Positions 1 to 6,581 of a stretch of DNA of 6,699 nt are shown here, piece after piece. Within the stretch, counting starts at the first letter, position 1; the number at the start of each line of letters is the position of its first letter. Where the stretch lies: the NCBI GenBank assembly GCA_026983855.1, contig JALSTE010000791.1:1-6699 (forward strand), in the 5' to 3' direction. Source of the stretch: Acidimicrobiia bacterium (GTDB lineage: Bacteria; Actinomycetota; Acidimicrobiia; Acidimicrobiales; Poriferisodalaceae). The notes under the pieces are model-generated. The model ran no database searches. It was not told the origin of the DNA and worked only from the letters and a program-made list of their open reading frames with translations. Position numbers and translations under genes: made by a program.

Positions 1-381
1 TCGGGTCGCACCGTGATCTGGTCCGCGACCCTGGATCGGGTGGTCGACGGCCCGGCCACCGGCACCGGGCTGGGATCGGGTCCGGCCTTCTTCGCCGACC
101 TGGCCGACCGGGGTGAGATCCGGCTCATAGACAGCCGTAGCGCCCACGACCTCCCCCTGGAGATCTGGCGGGAGCTGGGACTGCCCGGTCTGGTCCTGGC
201 CGCCGCCGCGGCACTGGCCGCCCTGGCCGACGGGGTCGACGGCGACCGGGCCGCGGTGCTGGCCTACCTGGCCGCCACCTCCCTGACCATGCCGACGGCG
301 GTGGTCCCCGCCGCCATCGCCACCGCCTGGGTCCTCTCCCTCACCCCCTCGCCGGGTCGCGCCGCCGAATCCACGACCTGA
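1..381 (+). CDS. O-antigen ligase/polymerase-like membrane protein, C-terminal part (5' truncated)
   Basis: The reading frame is open from the first base, so the gene starts upstream of the window and only its last 126 residues are visible. An opening SGRTVIW followed by a GTGLGSG stretch (about residues 1-27) and then SAHDLPLEIWRELGLPG (48-63) match the general pattern of the Wzy_C/O-antigen ligase family. In that family a 'GR..IW...GxGxG' segment precedes a periplasmic 'HN.yLe.l.ElGl.G' motif and a membrane helix. Here the motif reads His49-Asp50 instead of the usual His-Asn. Two hydrophobic segments follow (about 62-77 and 84-114), then a short polar tail. Enzymes of this family polymerise or ligate undecaprenyl-linked glycans at the outer face of the membrane. 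The convergent tyrosine-kinase co-polymerase next door supports a polysaccharide role. The GTG at 13 is internal and not a start. Another polytopic glycan-related membrane protein is possible, because most of the protein is missing. Confidence 0.68.
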   Translation, partial: SGRTVIWSATLDRVVDGPATGTGLGSGPAFFADLADRGEIRLIDSRSAHDLPLEIWRELGLPGLVLAAAAALAALADGVDGDRAAVLAYLAATSLTMPTAVVPAAIATAWVLSLTPSPGRAAESTT

Positions 382-390
382 TCCCCTGGC

Positions 391-470
391 CGGGCACGGA
401 CGGGCTTGACGATTCCGCCCCGCACCTGTTCCACGGCAGCAACCACCCCGGCGGGCACGGACGGGCTGAC
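391..470. repeat. Short direct repeat between convergent genes
   Basis: The 107-bp gap between the two convergent genes holds two copies of CGGGCACGGACGGGCT, at 391-406 and 452-467. Both are followed by GAC, with one extra T in the first copy. They sit 61 bp apart and outside coding sequence. A small dyad, CACC-TGA-GGTG, lies at 470-480, but no T-rich run follows it on either strand. I therefore cannot call a classical intrinsic terminator here. The origin and role of the repeat are unknown. Confidence 0.6.
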
Positions 471-488
471 ACCTGAGGTGGAGGCCGG

Positions 489-2075
489 CTACTGGCGGCC
501 GTACTCGTAGCCGTAGCCGTAGTAGCTCTCGCTCTTCTCGCTGGCGAAGGTCACCACCAGTCCGGCGATGCGGACCCCCGCCTGTTCGAGTTGGATGAGG
601 GTCTTCTCCAGGTCCCTCCGGGTGGTTTGGCCCAGCCGCACCACTATGAGGGTGGCGTCGGCGGCACCGGCGAGGACCACGGAGTCCGAGACCGCCAGCA
701 CCGGTGGACAGTCGACCACGATGGTGTCCCACCTGCGACCCAGACGCCCGAAGAGGTCCTCGACGTCCTCCGATGAGAGTTCGAACCTCTCGGGGGCCAT
801 GGAGCCCTTGGGGTCCACCAGCACCGTGAGTGACTCCTCGGGGGTGCGGACCCCGAACCACTGCCGGTCCAGCTCGATGTCGCCCTTGAGGAGCCCGGCG
901 AAGGCGTTGTCGGCGTCGGTGTCGAACATCTCCTGGATGCTCGCGCCCAGCAGATCCCCGTCCAGCAGGGCCGCCGACCGACCCCCGCGGGCCACCGCCA
1001 GGGCCAGGTTGGCCGAGGTGACGGTCTTGCCCTCGTTGGCCCCGGAGCTGGTTATGGCCACGACCAGCGGCGACTTGCGGTCGGTGGCCACCTCCAGGGA
1101 GGTCCGCAGGTAGCGGAACCCCTCGGCCTCCCGCCGGGCGCTGCGCTTACCCACCACCAGGGCCTCCGAGGGATCACGGAAACGACGGCGGAACCGGGGC
1201 ACGGTGGCCAGCACGGGCAGTCCGCCCGCCGCGGCCCGGACCTCATCGAGGAGGAGCAGACGCCCCCGAAGCCGGGACACCAGCACCACCAGACCGGCCC
1301 CCAGCAACAGAACCAGCACCCCCACCTGGGCCGCCTGGCGGATAGGTGAACCCGCCACCTCCACGGGGTCGGAGGCCCCGCTGATGACCCTGACCTCACC
1401 GTTGGCCGTGGACTTGAGGAACTCCCGCTCCTGGATGGCGGTGTCGTAGGTGTCCAGCCGGTCGAGGGCGTCGGCGGTGCGCTTCTCCAGCACCGAGATC
1501 TCGTCCTGGGTGGCGGTGGCCCGGGTGGCGTTCAGCTCCTCGGTGAGCGACCGGACCTTGTCCTCCTGCTCCTGCTGCTGGGCCCGGAGGGGCTCCAGCT
1601 CGGCCTCCAGCTTCGCCTGCTGTTCGGCGATGCGACCGGCGACGTACAGATCCAGCAGTTCGCTCAGGGCGTCCTTGGCCACCTCGGGGGAGTCGGCCTC
1701 CACGGTGATGGTTATGACCGGGGTGTCCTCGGGGGTGTTCACCGAGATGGAGCGCAACTCCGACGCCCGGTCCCCCAGGGCCGCGTCGAGCTGGTCCCGG
1801 GTGGCCTGGGAGGTGATGATGAGCTGCTGGGCCTGGATCTGGAGCAGGGCGTCCCGCTTGGATCCGGCCACGGTGATCCCCGTGGCCACCTCGTCGGTGA
1901 GTTCTATGGTGCCCGAGGACCGGTAGTAGGACGTCTGGTCCCTCTGGGACACGTACACCAGGGCCGCGGCGACCAGGGCCGCCACCACCACCAGCCCACC
2001 CCACCTCTTGAGCACCAGTACCGCCCGGCGCAGGGACGGGTCCTCGGCGGGGTATTCGGTGTATGCGTCAGTCAC
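489..2075 (-). CDS. Wzc/CpsD-type polysaccharide co-polymerase with tyrosine autokinase (BY-kinase) domain
   Basis: This 528-residue protein joins a Wzz chain-length domain to a cytoplasmic BY-kinase, the Wzc architecture that controls export and length of capsular or exopolysaccharide. Visible in order: a short cytosolic N-terminus; a membrane helix at about 26-42; an extracytoplasmic region with a Gln/Glu-rich probable coiled coil (about 147-222); and a second helix at about 249-266. Then comes EX2RX2R (E318, R321, R324), the oligomer-interface motif of BY-kinases. Walker A is SSGANEGKT (343-351, K350), Walker A' is LLDGD (370-374) and Walker B is IVVDCPP (452-458, D455). The C-terminus has five tyrosines (518, 519, 521, 523, 525), the expected autophosphorylation cluster. 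Walker A' lacks the usual Arg-x-Pro that follows it. I chose the GTG at 2075 because residues before it, up to the GTG at 2180, are Cys/Trp-rich and unlike the family. Its Shine-Dalgarno is weak. The gene converges with the polymerase-like gene; function is confident, the exact start less so. Confidence 0.93.
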   Translation of the reverse strand: MTDAYTEYPAEDPSLRRAVLVLKRWGGLVVVAALVAAALVYVSQRDQTSYYRSSGTIELTDEVATGITVAGSKRDALLQIQAQQLIITSQATRDQLDAALGDRASELRSISVNTPEDTPVITITVEADSPEVAKDALSELLDLYVAGRIAEQQAKLEAELEPLRAQQQEQEDKVRSLTEELNATRATATQDEISVLEKRTADALDRLDTYDTAIQEREFLKSTANGEVRVISGASDPVEVAGSPIRQAAQVGVLVLLLGAGLVVLVSRLRGRLLLLDEVRAAAGGLPVLATVPRFRRRFRDPSEALVVGKRSARREAEGFRYLRTSLEVATDRKSPLVVAITSSGANEGKTVTSANLALAVARGGRSAALLDGDLLGASIQEMFDTDADNAFAGLLKGDIELDRQWFGVRTPEESLTVLVDPKGSMAPERFELSSEDVEDLFGRLGRRWDTIVVDCPPVLAVSDSVVLAGAADATLIVVRLGQTTRRDLEKTLIQLEQAGVRIAGLVVTFASEKSESYYGYGYEYGRQ

Positions 2076-2241
2076 TCGATCATCCCGGAGTAGTTGCCAC
2101 CACCGCCACGGCACGGGGGCCAGCGGACGGCATCGACAGACGATACACGCCGAACGTGACACGCACCCGACCCCCGTCACCGACCGCGTTCATGGGGCAC
2201 CACCAAGGGGCAGGGGCACGGCCACGGCGGCTGGATCAGGG

Positions 2242-3852
2242 TCAGATCCCCGAGGCGTCGAACTCCCCCGCCACCCATTTCTCCACCAGGGCGAACTTCT
2301 GGATCTTCCCGCTACCGGTCATGGGCCACTCGTCGACGGTGACCCAGTGACGCGGTGTCTTGTGGGGAGCCAGCCCCTCCCGGCAGAAGTCGAAGAGCTC
2401 CCGGTGGCTGACCGAATCTTCGACCAGACGGACGAAGGCCGCCACCTGCTCCCCCCACTTCTCGTCGGGCACCCCCACCACCGCCACCTCGGCCACCGCT
2501 GGGTGGGAGAAGAGCAGGTCCTCGATCTCGCGGGGGTATATGTTCTCCCCTCCCCGGATGATCATGTCCTTGAGCCGGCCCACCACCCGGCAGTATCCCC
2601 GTTCGTCCATGGTGCACAGGTCCCCGGTGTGCAACCAGCCCTCGGGGTCGATTGCCTCGGCGGTGGCCTCGGGCATCTCGAAGTAGCCCAGCATCACGTG
2701 ATATCCCCGGGTGAGGAACTCCCCCGGCTCGTCGACCCCCAGGGTGGCCCCCGTCTCGGGATCGGCGATCCTCACCTCGGTGTGGGGCAGGGCCTGACCG
2801 ATGGTCTCCGCCTTGTCCTCCAGGGAGTCGGTGGTGCGGGTCATGGTGGCCACCGGGCTGCACTCGGTCTGACCGAAGACGATGGTGAAGTCCACCCCCA
2901 GTTCCTCCTCGATCCTCCTCACCAGGGGGGCGGGCACCGTGGAACCCCCGGAGATGACGGCCTTCAGGGAGGAGAGATCACGGGTGGCGAAATCGGGGTG
3001 TTCCATCATGGCGATGAGCATGGTCGGGACCGCTCCCATCACCTGGCACCCCTCGGTCTCGATCAACTCCATCACCAGGGCCGGGTCGAAGGCCAGTACC
3101 GGTACGTGGGCGCTCCGGCGGGAAACGGCGCCCAGGGCGCCCAGCACACACCCCCCGGTGTGGAACAACGGCATCGGGTTGAGCCAGGGGGCGAACTCGG
3201 TCACCCCGGCCCTCTGGGCGGTGAGCCGGGCGTTGTTAACTATCCCCCGGTGGTGGAGCAGCACCCCCTTGGGGAATCCGGTGGTGCCCGACGTGTACTG
3301 GATCTGCACCGGGTCCCCGGGCCGGACCTCGGGTAGTTCGGGACGACCCGAGGTGGTGGCCAGGAACTCCTCCCAACCGCTCAGGGGGATGATCTCCCTC
3401 AACTCGGGCAGGTCGGCCTGAATGGCCCCGACGGTGGCCAGCATCGGGTTGCCCCGGAACTCGTCCATGACGAAGATCCCAGAGGCCCGGGACTGGCCCA
3501 GTATGTAGCTGACCTCGGCCGCCCTCAGGGCCGGGTTCACCGTGACCAGCACCACCCCGGCCAGGGCGCAACCGAACTCCAGCATCACCCACTCGGCCAC
3601 GTTCGGGGCCCACACCGCCACCCTCTCCCCGGGTTCGAAACGCGACAGCAGGGCCCGGGCCACCCCCTCCGACGCACTCAGCAGTTCGGCGTATGTCCAG
3701 CGGCGCCGGGCCCCCGGATCGGGGATTCCCTCCACCAGGGCCGTGAGGTCGGGCACCTCGGCCGCCGCCTCGGCCAGCATCCCCCCCACGGTCATGTCCA
3801 CCAACCGCGTGCCCTCGTCGTGTGAGTGCCAGTACGCCTCGCTCAGCGTCAT
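2242..3852 (-). CDS. AMP-forming acyl-CoA synthetase (ACSF2/FadD type)
   Basis: This complete 536-residue ANL-superfamily ligase should convert a carboxylic acid, ATP and CoA to acyl-CoA, AMP and PPi in the cytoplasm. The core motifs are intact: P-loop YTSGTTGFPKGV (186-197), FGQTE (326-330), WLHTGD (406-411), the hinge region GRLKDMIIRGGENIYP (425-440) and the C-terminal SGKIQKF with catalytic Lys516. The IVNN segment after the P-loop, the PHTEVRI segment and the overall length resemble medium/long-chain fatty-acyl-CoA synthetases of the ACSF2 group. The substrate cannot be read from sequence. The ATG at 3852 is preceded by a strong AGGAGG with an 8-nt spacer. The gene is transcribed divergently from the crotonase/ligase pair and ends 166 bp before the start of the polysaccharide kinase on the same strand. 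It is more likely linked in function to the divergent CoA-thioester genes than to the kinase. Confidence 0.93.
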   Translation of the reverse strand: MTLSEAYWHSHDEGTRLVDMTVGGMLAEAAAEVPDLTALVEGIPDPGARRRWTYAELLSASEGVARALLSRFEPGERVAVWAPNVAEWVMLEFGCALAGVVLVTVNPALRAAEVSYILGQSRASGIFVMDEFRGNPMLATVGAIQADLPELREIIPLSGWEEFLATTSGRPELPEVRPGDPVQIQYTSGTTGFPKGVLLHHRGIVNNARLTAQRAGVTEFAPWLNPMPLFHTGGCVLGALGAVSRRSAHVPVLAFDPALVMELIETEGCQVMGAVPTMLIAMMEHPDFATRDLSSLKAVISGGSTVPAPLVRRIEEELGVDFTIVFGQTECSPVATMTRTTDSLEDKAETIGQALPHTEVRIADPETGATLGVDEPGEFLTRGYHVMLGYFEMPEATAEAIDPEGWLHTGDLCTMDERGYCRVVGRLKDMIIRGGENIYPREIEDLLFSHPAVAEVAVVGVPDEKWGEQVAAFVRLVEDSVSHRELFDFCREGLAPHKTPRHWVTVDEWPMTGSGKIQKFALVEKWVAGEFDASGI

Positions 3853-3860
3853 CTTCTACC

Positions 3861-3866
3861 CCTCCT
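3861..3866 (-). promoter_or_regulatory. Strong ribosome binding site of the acyl-CoA synthetase gene
   Basis: On the minus strand AGGAGG (with two more G's after it) lies 8 nt before the ATG at 3852. It is a near-perfect anti-Shine-Dalgarno match and fixes the start of the 2242-3852 gene. Confidence 0.85.
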
Positions 3867-4084
3867 GCCCCTGTCGTTCCCCGGGGGTGCACCCCATGGC
3901 ACGGCCATCGTGCCCCGCCCGGCCCCGGGTAGGCAATCCCGAACCGCTGAACTGGGACGAGCCGACGGTCCCCTGCTAGACCATCGGAGAGGGGCAGGAC
4001 GGTCAGGGCACCGGGATACACCGAACATCCCCGACACCCGGTCGGGCCGGAGGCTCCCCACACCGCGGACACCCAGCCGAACAT

Positions 4085-4091
4085 GGAAAGG
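4085..4091 (+). promoter_or_regulatory. Ribosome binding site that decides the GTG start of the crotonase gene
   Basis: GGAAAGG lies 7 nt before the GTG at 4099. The open frame extends upstream to 3826, but the extra residues are Pro/Arg-rich and cross the divergent promoter region. The ATG at 4083 is out of frame. This site therefore supports the GTG at 4099. Confidence 0.7.
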
Positions 4092-4098
4092 CACCCCA

Positions 4099-4893
4099 GT
4101 GGAGATCTCGGAATTCACCGACATCAGCTATGAGGTCGACGATGGTCTGGCGTGGATCGTCATCGAACGACCGGAGCGGTACAACGCCTTCCGGGCCCGT
4201 ACCGTCGATGAGCTGATCCGGGCGTTCAAGGCCGCCTGGGCCGATTCCGACGTGGGGGTGATCGCCCTCACCGGGGCCGGGGAGAAGGCCTTCTGCACCG
4301 GGGGGGACCAGAAGCAGAGGGCCGAGACCGGCGACTACGGCCCCACCGAGACCGGCCTCTTCGAGGTCGAGACCCTCCACCGGGTCATCAGGGACGTCCC
4401 CAAGCCGGTGATAGCGGCCGTGAACGGCTACTCCATCGGAGGGGGCCACGTCCTGCACATGCTCTGCGACATCACCATCGCCGCCGACCACGCCCGCTTC
4501 GGCCAGACCGGACCGAAGGTGGGCTCATTCGACGCCGGTTTCGGCACCGCCTACATGGCCCGGGTGATCGGGGAGAAGAGGGCCCGTGAGGTGTGGATGT
4601 TCTGCCGCCAGTATGACGCCGCCACCGCCCTGGAGTGGGGTCTGGTGAACGCGGTGGTCCCGATGTCGGAGTTGCGTTCGACGGTGAGGGCCTGGGCCGA
4701 CGAGGCTCTGGCCCTGAGCCCCACGGCGCTGAAGGTGATCAAGCACTCCTTCAACGCCGCCAGCGAATCCGACGCCGGGATCGGGTCGGTGGCCTTCGAC
4801 GCCCTCGACCTGTTCGTGGAGAGCCCCGAGGCCATGGAGGGCAACCAGGCGTTCAACGAGAAGCGGCCTCCGGACTTCGGCCGATTCCGCTAG
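4099..4893 (+). CDS. Crotonase-fold enzyme of the BadI/MenB clade (2-ketocyclohexanecarboxyl-CoA hydrolase-like)
   Basis: This 264-residue protein is a complete crotonase-superfamily enzyme acting on CoA thioesters. The oxyanion-hole loops are seen as AFCTGGDQ (64-71) and GYSIGGGHVLH (110-120). The segment FGQTGPKVGSFD (134-145) carries the active-site Asp145 and the Gly138 that binds bicarbonate in type I DHNA-CoA synthases. The C-terminal KRPPDFGRF is also MenB-like. The stretch from GLFEVETLH to IRDVPKPV (86-104) and the GTAYMARVIGEKRAREVW region (149-166) look closer, from memory, to BadI. BadI hydrolytically opens the ring of 2-ketocyclohexanecarboxyl-CoA to pimelyl-CoA. The protein lacks the longer N-terminus of E. 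coli MenB. It is not a typical beta-oxidation hydratase, which would have paired Glu residues. No other menaquinone gene is near, and an AliA-like ligase follows 74 bp downstream, so I favour BadI-like ring cleavage over MenB. Family is sure; exact reaction is not. Confidence 0.88.
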   Translation: MEISEFTDISYEVDDGLAWIVIERPERYNAFRARTVDELIRAFKAAWADSDVGVIALTGAGEKAFCTGGDQKQRAETGDYGPTETGLFEVETLHRVIRDVPKPVIAAVNGYSIGGGHVLHMLCDITIAADHARFGQTGPKVGSFDAGFGTAYMARVIGEKRAREVWMFCRQYDAATALEWGLVNAVVPMSELRSTVRAWADEALALSPTALKVIKHSFNAASESDAGIGSVAFDALDLFVESPEAMEGNQAFNEKRPPDFGRFR

Positions 4894-4957
4894 CCGGTCA
4901 CCGGGGGGACCGAGCCACCGGGGGACGACCGGGGAGACGAGACCCAGCCAGGAACAA

Positions 4958-4964
4958 GGGGGAG
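4958..4964 (+). promoter_or_regulatory. Ribosome binding site of the downstream acyl-CoA ligase
   Basis: GGGGGAG lies immediately before ACC-ATG, with only 3 nt between its end and the ATG at 4968. The G-run gives several possible pairings with 16S rRNA at longer spacing. It supports the ATG at 4968 rather than the upstream extension of the open frame to 4635, which overlaps the crotonase gene out of frame and has no ligase-like sequence. Confidence 0.65.
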
Positions 4965-4967
4965 ACC

Positions 4968-6581
4968 ATGTTCTTCGAGACCACACTCACCAGTGCCCGT
5001 ATCGAGGCCTCACGGGGTTTCTGGGCCGACCGGAGACTCCAGCAGTTCCTCGACGAGGCCGTGCTGGAGGAATCCACCCGACCGGCCACCATCGACGCCC
5101 GGGGGGTGCTGACGTTCGGGGAGCTGGCCGAACAGACCGACCTGGTGGCCTCGGCCCTCCTGGGACTGGGGGTGCGACCCGGGGACGTGGTCGGGGCCCA
5201 GCTACCCAACTGGAACGAGTTCGTCGTGCTCATGCTGGCGGTCGAACGGATCGGGGCGGTCATGAACCCCGTCGCCCCGATCTTCCGCCTGCGGGAGCTG
5301 ACCGGGATGTACGAGCTGGCCCGGCCGGTTCTGACCGTGGTTCCCGCCTCCTTCCGGGGCTTCGACTTCCCCGCTCTCCACGCCGAGTTGGCCGAGGTCA
5401 CGCCCTCCCTGCGGGAGATCGTGGTGATCGGCGGGGACGAGGGGGCCGGCACCCGCACGTGGGACGATCTGCTGGACGCCGGTCGCCGCTCCGGGATCGA
5501 TTCCGACACCCTGGATCTGCTGGCCCCGTCCCCCGACGACGTGGCCGAGCTGATCTTCACCTCGGGTACCACCGGAACCCCCAAGGGGGTGCTACACACC
5601 CACAACACCCTCGGTATCGGCACCCAGGCCATGATCGACAGCCAGAGCATCACCAGCGGTGACGTGGCCCACATGGCCTCTACCTTCGCCCACCAGACCG
5701 GCTACCTGTTCGGGGCCCGACTCTGCGTCCAGGCCGGCATCACCGGGGTATTCCAGGAGGTGTGGGATCCCGCCCACTTCGTGGAGCTGGTCGAGCAGCA
5801 CCGGATCTCACTGTCGTTCGGCGCCGCCCCCTTCCTGGCCGACGTGCTGTCGGTGCCCGATCTGTCCGAACACGACCTGTCGTCGTTCCGGGTCTTCGGC
5901 TGCTTCGGGGCCGCCATCCCCGGCCCCCTGCTGGAGCGGGCCGCCCGGGAGCTGCCGGCCCAGGTCATGCCGGGCTGGGGAATGAGCGAGGTGTCGCTGA
6001 TGACCACCACCCGGCCCGGGGACCCGCCCGAGAAGATCTCCTCCACCGACGGGGCCCCGCTCCCGGGAAACGAGATCCGGGTGGTGGGACCCGACGGCGA
6101 GCCGGTACCCGCCGGAGTGGAGGGCGATCTGGAGTGCCGGGGGGTGTTCGAGTTCGTCGGCTACGTACAGGGACGGGAGTTCACCGACCAGTTCTACGAC
6201 GGCGACTGGTTCATGACCGGTGACCGGGCCCGTCTCGACGCCGACGGCTACCTGCGCATAACCGGTAGGTCCAAGGACCTGGTGATCAGAGGGGGAGAGA
6301 ACGTACCGGTCAAGGAGATAGAGGACCTCCTGCTGAGACATCCCGACGTGGCCGGGGTGGCGATAGTGGGCAAACCCGACGCCCGCCTGGGGGAGATCGC
6401 CTGCGCCTTCGTCGTACCCGTCCCCGGCCGGGCCCCGACCCTGGGCGACCTGACCGACCTGCTGGCCGGGGAGAAGGTCACCAAGCAGTTCTGGCCCGAG
6501 GCCCTGGTGCTGATCGAGGAGTTCCCCACCACCCCCAGCGGCAAGGTGCAGAAGTTCAGGCTGCGCGAATCCCTGCTCTGA
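4968..6581 (+). CDS. AMP-forming acyl-CoA ligase, cyclohexanecarboxylate-CoA ligase (AliA)-like
   Basis: This complete 537-residue ANL-superfamily ligase shows P-loop FTSGTTGTPKGV (197-208), GWGMSE (336-341), WFMTGD (414-419), hinge GRSKDLVIRGGENV (433-446) and PSGKVQKF with catalytic Lys526. Several segments match, from memory, the family commonly annotated as cyclohexanecarboxylate-CoA ligase: an N-terminal FWADRRLQQFLDEAV (18-32), NPVAPIFRLREL (100-111), AHQTGYLFGARL (241-252), the TTTRPGDPPEKI segment (346-357) and VTKQFWPE (504-511). It would activate a carboxylic acid, possibly alicyclic, to its CoA thioester in the cytosol. It lies 74 bp after the BadI/MenB-like gene on the same strand, probably in one operon. 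It is clearly distinct in sequence from the ligase at 2242-3852, so the two are not a recent duplication. Its last codons and TGA lie inside the first copy of a 34-bp tandem repeat. Enzyme class is sure; substrate is inferred. Confidence 0.93.
   Translation: MFFETTLTSARIEASRGFWADRRLQQFLDEAVLEESTRPATIDARGVLTFGELAEQTDLVASALLGLGVRPGDVVGAQLPNWNEFVVLMLAVERIGAVMNPVAPIFRLRELTGMYELARPVLTVVPASFRGFDFPALHAELAEVTPSLREIVVIGGDEGAGTRTWDDLLDAGRRSGIDSDTLDLLAPSPDDVAELIFTSGTTGTPKGVLHTHNTLGIGTQAMIDSQSITSGDVAHMASTFAHQTGYLFGARLCVQAGITGVFQEVWDPAHFVELVEQHRISLSFGAAPFLADVLSVPDLSEHDLSSFRVFGCFGAAIPGPLLERAARELPAQVMPGWGMSEVSLMTTTRPGDPPEKISSTDGAPLPGNEIRVVGPDGEPVPAGVEGDLECRGVFEFVGYVQGREFTDQFYDGDWFMTGDRARLDADGYLRITGRSKDLVIRGGENVPVKEIEDLLLRHPDVAGVAIVGKPDARLGEIACAFVVPVPGRAPTLGDLTDLLAGEKVTKQFWPEALVLIEEFPTTPSGKVQKFRLRESLL

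Larger units (their letters stand above)
3853..4098. promoter_or_regulatory. Divergent intergenic region with candidate promoters and operators
   Basis: These 246 bp separate two divergently transcribed genes, so promoters for both should lie here. No hexamer pair close to TTGACA/TATAAT is convincing in either direction; GATACA near 4015 is only a weak -10 candidate for the plus strand. The clearest structures are dyads: the perfect 12-bp palindrome GGGGTGCACCCC (3884-3895), GGCACG-GCCAT-CGTGCC (3898-3914) and CCCGAC-ACCCG-GTCGGG (4030-4046). The first two would fall just upstream of, or in the leader of, the minus-strand gene. The third would fall in the leader of the plus-strand gene. They could bind a regulator or form leader hairpins, but some such dyads occur by chance in G+C-rich DNA. 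No regulator gene lies in the window. Confidence 0.5.

Noticed and set aside
568..1926. Long plus-strand open frames (568-1113 and 1450-1926) opposite the tyrosine kinase gene
   Set aside because: They are Ser/Arg/Thr-rich antisense frames with no domain signal. The minus-strand frame has complete BY-kinase motifs.
2076..2180. N-terminal extension of the kinase to the GTG at 2180
   Set aside because: The extra 35 residues are rich in Cys, Trp and Arg, unlike the short acidic N-terminus expected before the first Wzz membrane helix, and no Shine-Dalgarno precedes 2180.
2076..2241. Promoter or terminator in the 166-bp gap between the acyl-CoA synthetase and kinase genes
   Set aside because: TATCGT around 2140 on the minus strand could be a -10 element, but no matching -35 is present at proper spacing. 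No clear terminator hairpin follows the synthetase stop, so nothing is called.
2008..3336. A 442-codon open frame on the plus strand opposite the acyl-CoA synthetase
   Set aside because: It is antisense to a gene with all ligase motifs. Its translation is Gly/His/Pro-rich with no recognisable domain, typical of shadow frames in G+C-rich genes.
3236..4084. A 282-codon open frame on the minus strand covering the divergent region
   Set aside because: It overlaps the N-terminal half of the acyl-CoA synthetase in another frame, and its composition (Gly/Arg/Pro) is that of a shadow frame. It would also remove the intergenic promoter space.
3826..4098. N-terminal extension of the crotonase up to 3826
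   Set aside because: The added residues are Pro/Arg-rich, not crotonase-like, and cross the divergent promoter region and the neighbouring gene's start. GTG 4099 has a Shine-Dalgarno site and fits family length.
4895..4940. Possible terminator between the crotonase and ligase genes
   Set aside because: CCGG-TCA-CCGG and G-rich runs are present, but there is no stable stem with a U-run. The 74-bp gap is better read as an operon spacer.
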